Assembly: GCF_008042275.1 (NCBI RefSeq)
Contig: NZ_RDBK01000043.1
Coordinates: 2,649,906 to 2,696,323 of the forward strand
Direction: 5' to 3'
Origin: Streptomyces sp. OR43
GTDB taxonomy: Bacteria; Actinomycetota; Actinomycetes; Streptomycetales; Streptomycetaceae
DNA: 46,418 nt
The notes beneath the pieces are model-generated. The model did no database searches. It saw only the letters and a program-made list of their open reading frames with translations, and was not told the DNA's origin. The position numbers and the translations under genes are program-made. This document shows positions 23,039-30,458 of this stretch, one piece after another; position 1 is the first letter of the stretch; each line of letters opens with the position of its first letter.

Positions 23039-24184
23039 ATGAGCGACCAGCACAGCTTCGAAACTCTCGCGATCCACGCGGGGAACACCGCCGATCCCCT
23101 CACCGGCGCCGTTGTTCCGCCCATTTACCAGGTGTCCACGTACAAGCAGGACGGCGTGGGCGGGCTGCGCGGCGGCTACGAGTACAGCCGCAGCGCCAAC
23201 CCGACGCGCACCGCGCTGGAGGAGAACCTCGCGGCCCTGGAGGGCGGCCGCAGGGGACTCGCCTTCGCGTCCGGCCTCGCCGCCGAGGACTGCCTGCTCC
23301 GTACGCTGCTGACCCCCGGCGACCACGTGGTCATCCCGAACGACGCCTACGGCGGCACGTTCCGGCTGTTCGCGAAGGTCGCCTCGCGCTGGGGCGTGGA
23401 GTTCTCCGTGGCCGACACCTCGGACGTGGCGGCGGTACGGGCCGCGATCACCCCGCGTACCAAGGCGATCTGGGTGGAGACCCCGTCCAACCCGCTGCTC
23501 GGCATCACCGACATCGCGGCCGTCGCTGGGGTCGCCCGCGCCGCCGGCGCACGCCTGGTCGTCGACAACACCTTCGCGAGCCCCTACCTCCAGCAGCCCC
23601 TCGCCCTCGGCGCCGATGTCGTGGTCCACTCCACCACCAAGTACATGGGCGGCCACTCGGACGTCGTCGGCGGCGCACTGATCGTCAACGACCCCGACCT
23701 GTCCGAGGAGTTGGCGTACCACCAGAACGCGATGGGCGCCGTCGCCGGGCCGTTCGACGCCTGGCTGGTGCTGCGCGGCATCAAGACGCTGGCCGTCCGG
23801 ATGGACCGGCACAGCGAGAACGCCACCAAGGTCGCCGACCTGCTGACCCGCCACCCCAAGGTCACCCAGGTCCTCTACCCCGGCCTGCCCGAGCACCAGG
23901 GCCACGAGATCGCCGCCAAGCAGATGAAGGCCTTCGGCGGGATGGTGTCGTTCCGCGTCGCGGGCGGCGAGGAAGCGGCCGTCGAGGTCTGCAACCGCGC
24001 GAAGCTCTTCACGCTCGGTGAGTCGCTCGGCGGCGTCGAGTCGCTGCTGGAGCACCCGGGCCGGATGACGCACGCCTCCGCCGCCGGATCCCCGCTGGAG
24101 GTCCCGGCCGATCTGGTGCGGCTCTCCGTCGGCATCGAGAACCGCGACGACCTGCTGGCCGACCTGACGCAGGCGCTCGGCTAG
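23039..24184 (+). CDS. metB: Cystathionine gamma-synthase/lyase family enzyme
   Basis: 381 residues, PLP-dependent. The cofactor lysine is K201 in HSTTKYMGGHSDV, and YEYSRSANPTRTALEENLAALEGG is the hallmark N-terminal block. ETPSNPLLGITDI and DNTFASPYLQQPL bind the cofactor. The family covers cystathionine gamma-synthase (O-acyl homoserine plus cysteine) and gamma-lyase; SLGGVESLLEHP is shared by both, so direction cannot be settled here. TACGCT (23025-23030) lies 8 bases before the ATG, with no ribosome site, indicating a leaderless mRNA. It ends with a strong terminator. Confidence 0.88.
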   Translation: MSDQHSFETLAIHAGNTADPLTGAVVPPIYQVSTYKQDGVGGLRGGYEYSRSANPTRTALEENLAALEGGRRGLAFASGLAAEDCLLRTLLTPGDHVVIPNDAYGGTFRLFAKVASRWGVEFSVADTSDVAAVRAAITPRTKAIWVETPSNPLLGITDIAAVAGVARAAGARLVVDNTFASPYLQQPLALGADVVVHSTTKYMGGHSDVVGGALIVNDPDLSEELAYHQNAMGAVAGPFDAWLVLRGIKTLAVRMDRHSENATKVADLLTRHPKVTQVLYPGLPEHQGHEIAAKQMKAFGGMVSFRVAGGEEAAVEVCNRAKLFTLGESLGGVESLLEHPGRMTHASAAGSPLEVPADLVRLSVGIENRDDLLADLTQALG

Positions 24185-24205
24185 TCCGCTGGTCCGTGTA
24201 CGTGT

Positions 24206-24234
24206 GGGCGGGGCCGGCTCTGCCGGCCCCGCCC
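24206..24234 (+). terminator. Terminator of metB
   Basis: Perfect 13-bp stem GGGCGGGGCCGGC (24206-24218) and GCCGGCCCCGCCC (24222-24234), loop TCT. Confidence 0.88.
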
Positions 24235-24276
24235 CTGGTGTGCCTGTGTTCCCTGGTGTGTCTGGTGCGGCCGCCC

Positions 24277-24468
24277 TCAGGCCGTGACCTTCTCGTCCTC
24301 GAGCGAGGCCCTGACCTGCTCCCGCAGCTCGGGGCTGTCGGTGTGCTCATGGACGGAGACCGCGTGCTCGGTCGCGGCCCGCACGACTTCCTCCTCCTCG
24401 CCGGAGATGGTCAGCGAGCAGTTCGACACACTCGGATACTTACGGCAGTCGGCGATCTTCCTGGTCAT
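24277..24468 (-). CDS. DUF1059-family small protein
   Basis: 63 residues from ATG 24468, with GAGGAGG 7 bases upstream. It starts MTRKIADCRKYPSVSNCSLT and continues with a charged helix (GEEEEVVRAATEHAVSVHEHT). The two cysteines (C8, C17) and the segment ISGEEEEVVRAATEHA match DUF1059. Cytoplasmic, function unknown. The frame extends 30 codons upstream with no homology. It lies downstream of the ECF42 sigma gene on the same strand, 86 bases beyond its stop. Confidence 0.78.
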   Translation of the reverse strand: MTRKIADCRKYPSVSNCSLTISGEEEEVVRAATEHAVSVHEHTDSPELREQVRASLEDEKVTA

Positions 24469-24554
24469 CACAGCCTCCTCGGCCGATGCCCTTCCAGGAT
24501 AGACCGGGCCGCCCCGCGCGCCCCGGCCCGTCAGCGGCCCCGGCGGCCCTGCGG

Positions 24555-25721
24555 TCACTGGCCCCGGCGGGCGTTGAGCCGGGCGGCCCGGCGGGTCAGG
24601 TGGTCGCGCTCCGCGAGGTTCGGGGCCCGGTGGGCCGCCTCCGCGTACAGCAGCGCCGCCTTCTCCAGGTCACCGTCGCGCTCGTGGAGGTAGGCCGCCA
24701 CCGCGGTGTGGCGGGGGAGCGAGGCGTCCAGCGCCGCGAGCGCCGCCAGACCGGCGCGCGGCCCGTCGGCCTCCCCGACCGCGACCGCGCGGTTGAGCCG
24801 GACGACCGGGCTGTCGGTCAGGCGCGCGAGCTCGTCGTACCACTCGACGATCTGCACCCAGTCGGTCTCCTCGGCGGCGGGCGCGTCCGCATGGAGCGCC
24901 GCGATGGCGGCCTGGGCCTGGAACTCGCCCAGCCGGTCGCGGGCGAGGGCCGCCTGAAGGATCCCGACGCCCTCGGCGATCGACGCCGTGTCCCACCGGC
25001 CGCGGTCCTGCTCGGCCAGCGGGACCAGGCTGCCGTCGGACGCCGTCCGGGCGGCACGCCGGGCATGGTGGAGCAGCATGAGGGCGAGCAGCCCCGCCAC
25101 CTCCGGGTGGTCGACGGCGGCCGCGACCTGCCGGGTGAGCCGGATGGCCTCGGCGGCCAGGTCGACATCGCCGGAATAGCCCTCGTTGAAGACCAGGTAC
25201 AGGACGCGCAGCACCGTGGCGACATCGCCCGGCCGGTCGAAACGCACACCGGAGACCGTGCGTTTGGCCCGGCTGATGCGCTGCGCCATGGTCGCCTCGG
25301 GCACCAGATACGCCGCGGCGATCTGGCGGGTGGTGAGCCCGCCGACCGCCCGCAGCGTGAGCGCGACCGCCGACGCCGGGGTCAGCGACGGGTGCGCGCA
25401 CAGGAAGTACAGCTGGAGCGTGTCGTCCCCCGCGGGCGCCGGCCCGGGCACCGGCTCCTCCTCGACCCGGTCCTCACGGCGGCGGCGTGCGGTGTCGGCG
25501 CGCGTGGCGTCGAGGAACTTGCGCCAGGCCACGGTGATCAGCCAGCCCCTGGCATCCCGCGGCGGGTCGGCCTCCCAGACCCGGAGCGCCTCGACCAGGG
25601 CGTCCTGCACCGCGTCCTCGGCCGCCGCGAAGTCGGCTCCGCGGCGGACGAGGACGGTGAGCACGCCCGGGGTGAGGGTCCTGAGCAGGGCCTCGTCGAT
25701 CCGGTTCATCCGGGAGATCAC
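24555..25721 (-). CDS. ECF sigma factor, group ECF42, with C-terminal extension
   Basis: 388 residues. An ECF core (sigma-2 about 10-80, with EDAVQDALVEALRVW; sigma-4 about 120-160, with LTTRQIAAAYLVPEATMAQRISRAKR) is followed by about 220 residues of TPR-like helices, the diagnostic ECF42 extension. Group ECF42 lacks an anti-sigma factor; the extension itself controls activity, and the sigma is paired with DGPF proteins. Its GTG start overlaps the stop of the DGPF gene as GTGA, so translation is coupled; an ATG at 25709 is the alternative. The operon promoter at 26183-26209 has the published ECF42 target motif, so the sigma is expected to activate its own operon. Confidence 0.9.
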   Translation of the reverse strand: MISRMNRIDEALLRTLTPGVLTVLVRRGADFAAAEDAVQDALVEALRVWEADPPRDARGWLITVAWRKFLDATRADTARRRREDRVEEEPVPGPAPAGDDTLQLYFLCAHPSLTPASAVALTLRAVGGLTTRQIAAAYLVPEATMAQRISRAKRTVSGVRFDRPGDVATVLRVLYLVFNEGYSGDVDLAAEAIRLTRQVAAAVDHPEVAGLLALMLLHHARRAARTASDGSLVPLAEQDRGRWDTASIAEGVGILQAALARDRLGEFQAQAAIAALHADAPAAEETDWVQIVEWYDELARLTDSPVVRLNRAVAVGEADGPRAGLAALAALDASLPRHTAVAAYLHERDGDLEKAALLYAEAAHRAPNLAERDHLTRRAARLNARRGQ

Positions 25722-26125
25722 TCCGTGATGGTCGGGGCCTCGGTCAGGAACGGACGCAGCTCAAGCCACTCGTGGATCGGCCTGCCACCCGCGCCGGGGG
25801 CGGCCGACAGCTCCCCGGTCAGCTCGACGGCACGCTCGTAGCTGTCGACGTCGATGATCATCCAGCCGGCGATGAGGTCCTTGGTCTCGGCGAACGGTCC
25901 GTCGGTGACCGGCGGGCGCCCCTCGCCGTCGTAGCGGACCCACGCGCCCTCGGGGGCGAGCGCCTGCCCGTCGACGAACTCGCCGGTCTTCTCCAGGCGG
26001 GCCGCGAAGTCGTTCATGTACTGCACGTGGGCCGAGATCTCCTCGGGCGTCCACTGGTCCATGGACACGTCGTTGACCGGAGCCGGGGCGCCGCGGTAGT
26101 GCTTCAGCAGCAGGTACTTGGCCAT
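25718..26125 (-). CDS. DGPF/YCII-related domain protein
   Basis: 135 residues from ATG 26125, with AAGGAGA 7 bases upstream. It starts MAKYLLLKHYRGAP and has the name-giving DGPF motif at 75-78 in PPVTDGPFAETKD. It ends with a typical VELTGELSAAPGAGG...IHEWLELRPF strand-helix pattern. DGPF proteins are YCII-fold, soluble, and regularly encoded beside ECF42 sigma factors, which control them. Biochemical role unknown. First gene of the two-gene operon. Confidence 0.9.
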   Translation of the reverse strand: MAKYLLLKHYRGAPAPVNDVSMDQWTPEEISAHVQYMNDFAARLEKTGEFVDGQALAPEGAWVRYDGEGRPPVTDGPFAETKDLIAGWMIIDVDSYERAVELTGELSAAPGAGGRPIHEWLELRPFLTEAPTITE

Positions 26126-26182
26126 GATCATTCTCCTTGGTGTTCGCTCTCGGCGACCCGTTCCGGTCGCTCTCACCCCGGG

Positions 26183-26209
26183 GACGGAGCCGCTCACGGG
26201 TTCTCGACA
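26183..26209 (-). promoter_or_regulatory. ECF42-type promoter of the DGPF/ECF42 operon
   Basis: Read on the minus strand: TGTCGA (-35, at 26204-26209), 17 bases, CGTC (-10, at 26183-26186). The published ECF42 target consensus, as I remember it, is TGTCGA in the -35 region and CG(A/T)C in the -10 region. It lies about 57 bases upstream of the DGPF start. Confidence 0.75.
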
Positions 26210-26283
26210 TCCACGGACGAACCTTTTTCCCGGCTCCCGAACGAGCGTAGGTGAGCCGTCCCGCGCATCCCGGTTCCGCCGCC

Positions 26284-26535
26284 CTACCAGCCGTCCAGTG
26301 GCGGTGTCGTCCCGGCGGGCGGCGCCTGCCAGGGCTGAACCAGCACCGCCCACACCGTGAACGCCACGACCACCGCTCCCGCCGCCACCAGCCACAGCCG
26401 GCGTAGCACCCGCCGGCGGCTCACCAGCCGGGCGCCGCGCCGCGCCGCCCGCGCCGGCAGGTCCGCGGGCACCAGCGGACGGGAGGCCTCCAGCATCCGC
26501 CGAACCTCGTCATCGTTGCGCCGGACACCGTTCAC
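26284..26535 (-). CDS. Small membrane protein coupled to the SigE-like gene
   Basis: 83 residues. The GTG start (26535) overlaps the sigma gene's stop as GTGA. The N-terminal half is soluble and basic (VNGVRRNDDEVRRMLEASRP), followed by one membrane helix (LWLVAAGAVVVAFTVWAVLV) and a short outer tail. The position and layout suggest an anti-sigma or membrane partner, but no zinc-binding HxxxCxxC motif is present, so the role is inferred. Because the sigma gene is frameshifted, ribosomes now stop about 335 bases before this GTG, so coupling should be lost and expression reduced. Confidence 0.65.
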   Translation of the reverse strand: MNGVRRNDDEVRRMLEASRPLVPADLPARAARRGARLVSRRRVLRRLWLVAAGAVVVAFTVWAVLVQPWQAPPAGTTPPLDGW

Positions 26536-26609
26536 GGCGCGGCCCGCGACCGCCGGATGCGCCCCCACCGCGCCGTCGGGCCCCGGGTGCCGCGCATCGT
26601 GGCCACCGA

Positions 26610-26908
26610 GCGGTCGCAGACCGTACGGATCCGCTCCACCGCGATCCCGAGCAGCGCCGACGCCTGCTCCTCCGGGACACCTTCGTACAGCCGAAGCACC
26701 AGAACCAGCCGCTCCTGCGGGGTCAGCCGGTCCAGCAGACCGCCGCGCGGTCGGCGGTGCCGCCACGCCTGACGGGCGAACCGGACGGAAAGGTCCTGCC
26801 GGGTGCGGACGTACGGATCCTCGCCGTGCAACTGGTCCCAGTCCGCGTAGGTCCGGGCCAGCGCGGCCGTCAGCAGCCGCTGCGCGCGCTCCTCGGTCCC
26901 GGGCGGGT
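26610..26908. repeat. 299-bp tandem duplication, copy 1
   Basis: Identical, base by base as I read it, to 26909-27207. It begins GCGGTCGCAGACC and ends TCGGTCCCGGGCGGGT. Confidence 0.97.
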
Positions 26909-27207
26909 GCGGTCGCAGACCGTACGGATCCGCTCCACCGCGATCCCGAGCAGCGCCGACGCCTGCTCCTCCGGGACACCTTCGTACAGCCGAAGCACCA
27001 GAACCAGCCGCTCCTGCGGGGTCAGCCGGTCCAGCAGACCGCCGCGCGGTCGGCGGTGCCGCCACGCCTGACGGGCGAACCGGACGGAAAGGTCCTGCCG
27101 GGTGCGGACGTACGGATCCTCGCCGTGCAACTGGTCCCAGTCCGCGTAGGTCCGGGCCAGCGCGGCCGTCAGCAGCCGCTGCGCGCGCTCCTCGGTCCCG
27201 GGCGGGT
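26909..27207. repeat. 299-bp tandem duplication, copy 2
   Basis: The copy directly adjoining copy 1, with no spacer. I see no useful microhomology between the outer flanks and the junction. Confidence 0.97.
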
Positions 27208-27385
27208 CCACCGGTTCAGCCGTGAGCAGGGCCGCGACGTGCAGCAGCCGGCCCGTCGCGCCCGCCGCGAAGGCCTCGAACTCCTGGGCGCGGCGCCGCT
27301 GCCGGCCCGCGTGACGCTCTCGCACGAGGTCAATCGGAGCGCTCCGCCGGTCCCGGGTCAACCCCCGGGAGCCCGGCGGTCCGCG

Positions 27386-27916
27386 CTATCCCGCAGGCGG
27401 GGCCTGGTGCGCCGCCTGCCGGGCCGCCAGGGCCGCGTTGAAGCGGGTGAGGAGGGCGCAGAACGTGTCCCGCTCGTCCTCGGACCACTCGTCCGTCACC
27501 TGCGACATCAGTTCGCGCCGCGAGGAGCGCACCTCGTCCAGCCGGGCCTGCCCGCGCGGGGACAGCTGGAGCACGACCGCACGGCCGTCCTCCGGATGCG
27601 AAGTGCGCTTGACCAGACCGGTGTCCACCAGCGGCGCGACCTGCCGGGTCACGGTCGAGGAGTCGATCCCCATCCCGGCGGCCAGCGCCTTGACGCCCAT
27701 GGGGCCTTCCCGGTCCAGCCGGTTGAGCAGCAGATACGCGGCGCGGTCCATGGAGTTGCGCACCTGTCCGACGCCGCCGAGGCGGGTCTGCTCGGCGCGC
27801 CGGGCGAAGACCGCCACCTGGTGCTGCAGAGCGTCGAGAAGGTGGTCGTGACCCGGGTTCTCCGGGGTGGCGCCCCCGGAAGGAGACGCGGCAGTCGTCA
27901 TGTCCTGAGGGGGCAT
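27386..27916 (-). CDS. MarR-family transcriptional regulator
   Basis: 176 residues. The winged helix-turn-helix is at about 60-125 (YLLLNRLDREGPMGVKALAA, then SSTVTRQVAPLVDTGLVKRT, wing HPEDGRAVVLQLSPRG). The C terminus is a helical dimer arm. The ATG at 27916 has only a weak GAGAG upstream; ATG 27901 is an alternative. It is divergent from the threonine dehydratase gene, and three GCAAG half-sites lie in the 156-bp gap, so it may control that gene. It is followed 24 bases later by the interrupted sigma factor gene. Confidence 0.88.
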   Translation of the reverse strand: MPPQDMTTAASPSGGATPENPGHDHLLDALQHQVAVFARRAEQTRLGGVGQVRNSMDRAAYLLLNRLDREGPMGVKALAAGMGIDSSTVTRQVAPLVDTGLVKRTSHPEDGRAVVLQLSPRGQARLDEVRSSRRELMSQVTDEWSEDERDTFCALLTRFNAALAARQAAHQAPPAG

Positions 27917-28040
27917 GGCCGGGGGCTCTCTTCGTACGGTGTCGGATGGGTGGGGGACAGAGTACGCGGCCCCGGGGCAACGCGTACCAGTGCCGCACAA
28001 ACCTGCGGACATCGGCGCATGAGGGGGCCGCCGGCAGCGG

Positions 28041-28071
28041 CCGCAAGCCTTTTCACCTGCAAGACTTGCGG
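28041..28071. promoter_or_regulatory. Three GCAAG half-sites before the threonine dehydratase gene
   Basis: CCGCAAG (28041-28047) and CTTGCGG (28065-28071) form a 7-bp inverted pair; GCAAGACTTGC (28059-28069) is a second, overlapping palindrome. The group ends 1 base before the ATG at 28073. This is a plausible MarR operator. Confidence 0.4.
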
Positions 28072-28072
28072 T

Positions 28073-29302
28073 ATGAACTTCCCGCCGCCCGGCCGATTTC
28101 CCCCGCTGATCCTCGATGACGTCCGGGGTGCGCAGAAGATGCTTTCCGGCGTCTCCCGGGTCACGCCGCTGGAAGGCAGCCGGCATCTGTCCGCGCTGGT
28201 GGGCGCACCCGTCCAGTTCAAGTGCGAGAACCTGCAGCGGACCGGCTCGTTCAAACTGCGGGGCGCGTACGTACGGATCTCGGGCCTCTCCCCCGTCGAA
28301 CGGGCCGCCGGTGTCGTCGCCGCGAGCGCCGGAAACCATGCGCAGGGTGTAGCGCTCGCGTCTGCGCTGCTCGGCGTACGGTCAACGGTCTTCATGCCGG
28401 TCGGCGCGCCACTGCCCAAGATCGCCGCGACCCGTGAGTACGGAGCCGAGGTGCGGCTGCACGGCCATGTCGTCGACGAGACGCTCGCCGCGGCGCAGGA
28501 GTACGCACAGGAGACCGGCGCGGTCTTCATCCACCCCTTCGACCACCCGGACATCATCGCGGGCCAGGGCACGGTGGGCCTGGAGATCCTGGACCAGTGT
28601 CCCGAGGTACGCACGATCGTCGTCGGCATCGGCGGCGGCGGTCTCGCGGCGGGCATCGCCGTGGCGGTGAAGGCGATCCGGCCCGACGTGCGGATCGTCG
28701 GCGTGCAGGCCGCCGGCGCGGCCTGCTACCCGCCGTCGCTGGCCGCCGGCCACCCCGTGTCGATCGGCTCGCTCCAGACGATGGCGGACGGCATCAAGGT
28801 GGGACGCCCCGGCGACGTGCCGTTCGGGCTGGTCCGGGAGCTGGTCGACGAAGTCCGTACGGTCTCCGAGGACGAGCTGTCCAGCGCCCTGCTGCTCTGC
28901 CTGGAACGGGCGAAGATGGTGGTGGAACCGGCCGGTGCGAGCCCGGTGGCCGCGCTGCTCAGCGACCCGGAGTCGTTCCGCGGGCCGGTGGTGGCGCTGC
29001 TGTCCGGCGGCAACGTGGACCCGCTGCTGATGCAGCGCATCCTGACCCACGGCATGTCCGCGGCCGGCCGCTATCTGAGCCTGCGGCTGCGCCTGACGGA
29101 CCGCCCCGGCGCGCTGGCGACCATGCTGGGCGTGCTCACCGTGGCCGACGCCAACGTCCTGGACGTCAGCCATGTGCGGACCGACCCCCGGCTCGGACTC
29201 ACCGAGGCCGAGGTGGAACTGCACCTGGAGACCAAGGGCCCCGAACACTGCGAGGAGGTCGCGGCGGCGCTGCGCGGGGCGGGCTATCTCGTGATGGGCT
29301 GA
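28073..29302 (+). CDS. Threonine ammonia-lyase (threonine dehydratase) with ACT domain
   Basis: 409 residues, PLP-dependent. The cofactor lysine K61 lies in ENLQRTGSFKLRGAY; ASAGNHAQGVA and the glycine loop GIGGGGLAAG bind the phosphate. The last roughly 80 residues (RLTDRPGALATMLGVLTVADANVLDVSHVR) form an ACT domain. It converts L-threonine to 2-oxobutyrate and ammonia; the 400-residue TdcB-like length with a C-terminal ACT matches either the catabolic or the isoleucine-making form, so I give no symbol. AAGACT ends 6 bases before the ATG, and no ribosome site is visible. The frame is open for 572 codons upstream because of GC bias; that part is not coding. Confidence 0.88.
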   Translation: MNFPPPGRFPPLILDDVRGAQKMLSGVSRVTPLEGSRHLSALVGAPVQFKCENLQRTGSFKLRGAYVRISGLSPVERAAGVVAASAGNHAQGVALASALLGVRSTVFMPVGAPLPKIAATREYGAEVRLHGHVVDETLAAAQEYAQETGAVFIHPFDHPDIIAGQGTVGLEILDQCPEVRTIVVGIGGGGLAAGIAVAVKAIRPDVRIVGVQAAGAACYPPSLAAGHPVSIGSLQTMADGIKVGRPGDVPFGLVRELVDEVRTVSEDELSSALLLCLERAKMVVEPAGASPVAALLSDPESFRGPVVALLSGGNVDPLLMQRILTHGMSAAGRYLSLRLRLTDRPGALATMLGVLTVADANVLDVSHVRTDPRLGLTEAEVELHLETKGPEHCEEVAAALRGAGYLVMG

Positions 29303-29315
29303 ACCGCTTGTCGGT

Positions 29316-29329
29316 CGCGATGTATCGCG
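29316..29329 (+). promoter_or_regulatory. Palindrome CGCGATGTATCGCG upstream of the exporter operon
   Basis: 6-bp arms CGCGAT and ATCGCG with a GT spacer, 124 bases before the ABC ATPase start. A TAGGAT hexamer lies further downstream at 29409-29414 (39 bases before the ATG). The palindrome is of the size and type bound by TetR or PadR repressors of drug exporters. No such regulator is adjacent. Confidence 0.5.
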
Positions 29330-29453
29330 TTACTGTGCCTGCGCCCGGCCTGTTGGCGTGCGCGCGTTCGTCTCGTGTGTTCACCGGGCGCGGCAACCCG
29401 GGCAAATCTAGGATCTGTGAGGAAGTCACCCAAACGCACTGGGGGAATCCCGT

Positions 29454-30458
29454 ATGCCAGGCGCGATCTACGCCGAAGGTCTGGTGAAGACCTTCGGCGA
29501 CGTCACCGCACTCGGCGGCGTCGACCTCGACGTGCCGCAAGGCACCGTCCTCGGACTTCTCGGCCCCAACGGAGCCGGCAAGACGACCGCCGTACGCGTC
29601 CTCACGACGCTGCTCAGGCCCGACAGCGGCAGCGCCTTCGTCGCGGGCATCGATGTACTGAAGAATCCCAACGACGTGCGGCGCTCGATCGGGCTCTCCG
29701 GCCAGTTCGCCGCGGTCGACGAGTACCTGACCGGCCGCGAGAACCTGCACATGGTCGGCCAGCTCTACCAGATGTCCTCCCGCGACGCGAAGGCCCGGGC
29801 CGGGGAGCTGCTGGATCGCTTCAACCTCGCCGACGCGGCCGACCGCACCGCGAAGACCTACTCCGGCGGCATGCGGCGCCGGCTCGACCTCGCGGCGGCG
29901 CTCGTCGTCTCCCCGCCGGTCATGTTCATGGACGAGCCGACCACGGGCCTCGACCCGCGCAACCGGCAGCAGCTCTGGGACGTCATCGAGGAACTCGTCG
30001 CCGGCGGCACGACGCTGCTGCTGACCACGCAGTACCTGGAGGAGGCCGACCGCCTCGCCCACGACATCTGCGTGATCGACCACGGCCTCGTCATCGCCCG
30101 CGGCACCTCCGACCAGCTCAAGGCCCGCACCGGCGGCGAACGCGTCGAGGTCGTCGTCCAGCAGCCCGACCAGATCGGCCCGGCCCGCGAGGTCCTCGCC
30201 CACCTGGGCAAGGGCGACGTCGCCGTCGTCCCGCACATGCGCAAACTGACCGTCCCGGTCGACGGCGGCGCCAAACTCCTGGCCGAGGTCATCCGTGACC
30301 TCGACGCCCGCGGCGTGGAAATCGACGACATCGGCATGCGCCGCCCCACCCTCGACGACGTGTTCATCTCCCTCACCGGCCACGCGGCCGAGCAGGAGAA
30401 GAACGACGAGAACGCGACGGAAGCCCCGGACACCGCCCGGACGGAGGCAGAGAAGTGA
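29454..30458 (+). CDS. ABC transporter ATPase, DrrA type
   Basis: 334 residues. Walker A is GPNGAGKTT (37-45), the signature is YSGGMRRRLDLA (136-147) and Walker B is MFMDEPTTGLD (D160, E161). The C-terminal roughly 110 residues form the DrrA extension (RTGGERVEVVV...LDARGVEIDDIGMRRPTLDDVFISLTGH). It is the ATPase of the DrrAB exporter class (daunorubicin-type drug resistance). The ribosome site is TGGGGGA before the ATG. Its stop overlaps the permease start (GTGA). Substrate not deducible; in Streptomyces this class often exports lipophilic drugs. Confidence 0.9.
   Translation: MPGAIYAEGLVKTFGDVTALGGVDLDVPQGTVLGLLGPNGAGKTTAVRVLTTLLRPDSGSAFVAGIDVLKNPNDVRRSIGLSGQFAAVDEYLTGRENLHMVGQLYQMSSRDAKARAGELLDRFNLADAADRTAKTYSGGMRRRLDLAAALVVSPPVMFMDEPTTGLDPRNRQQLWDVIEELVAGGTTLLLTTQYLEEADRLAHDICVIDHGLVIARGTSDQLKARTGGERVEVVVQQPDQIGPAREVLAHLGKGDVAVVPHMRKLTVPVDGGAKLLAEVIRDLDARGVEIDDIGMRRPTLDDVFISLTGHAAEQEKNDENATEAPDTARTEAEK

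Larger units (their letters stand above)
26532..27361 (-). pseudogene. SigE-family RNA polymerase sigma factor interrupted by a 299-bp tandem duplication
   Basis: A perfect 299-bp direct duplication (26610-26908, 26909-27207) splits the frame. Reading from the TTG at 27361 gives 163 codons that match the sigma factor through RIRTVCDR, then 12 wrong residues and a stop at 26870. Copy 1 supplies the proper ending (SVATMRGTRG...RRSRAAP, stop 26532-26534). Deleting one copy gives a continuous 176-codon gene, a normal SigE-family length. Region 4 is LTPQERLVLVLRLYEGVPEE followed by the helix-turn-helix. The annotated start is uncertain: TTG 27361 lacks a good ribosome site, and a GTG (VRERHAG) twelve codons in is the alternative. 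It lies 24 bases after the MarR gene and may be co-transcribed with it. The truncated product loses the end of its recognition helix and may be inactive. Confidence 0.85.

Noticed and set aside
26532..27065. A separate 177-codon gene formed by copy 1
   Set aside because: Its first part reads the other copy out of frame and looks random; only the segment after the junction matches a sigma factor. It is better explained as part of one interrupted gene.
26357..28072. Long upstream extension of the threonine dehydratase frame
   Set aside because: The first 572 codons are low-complexity and run antisense to the sigma and MarR genes. Homology begins only at the ATG at 28073.
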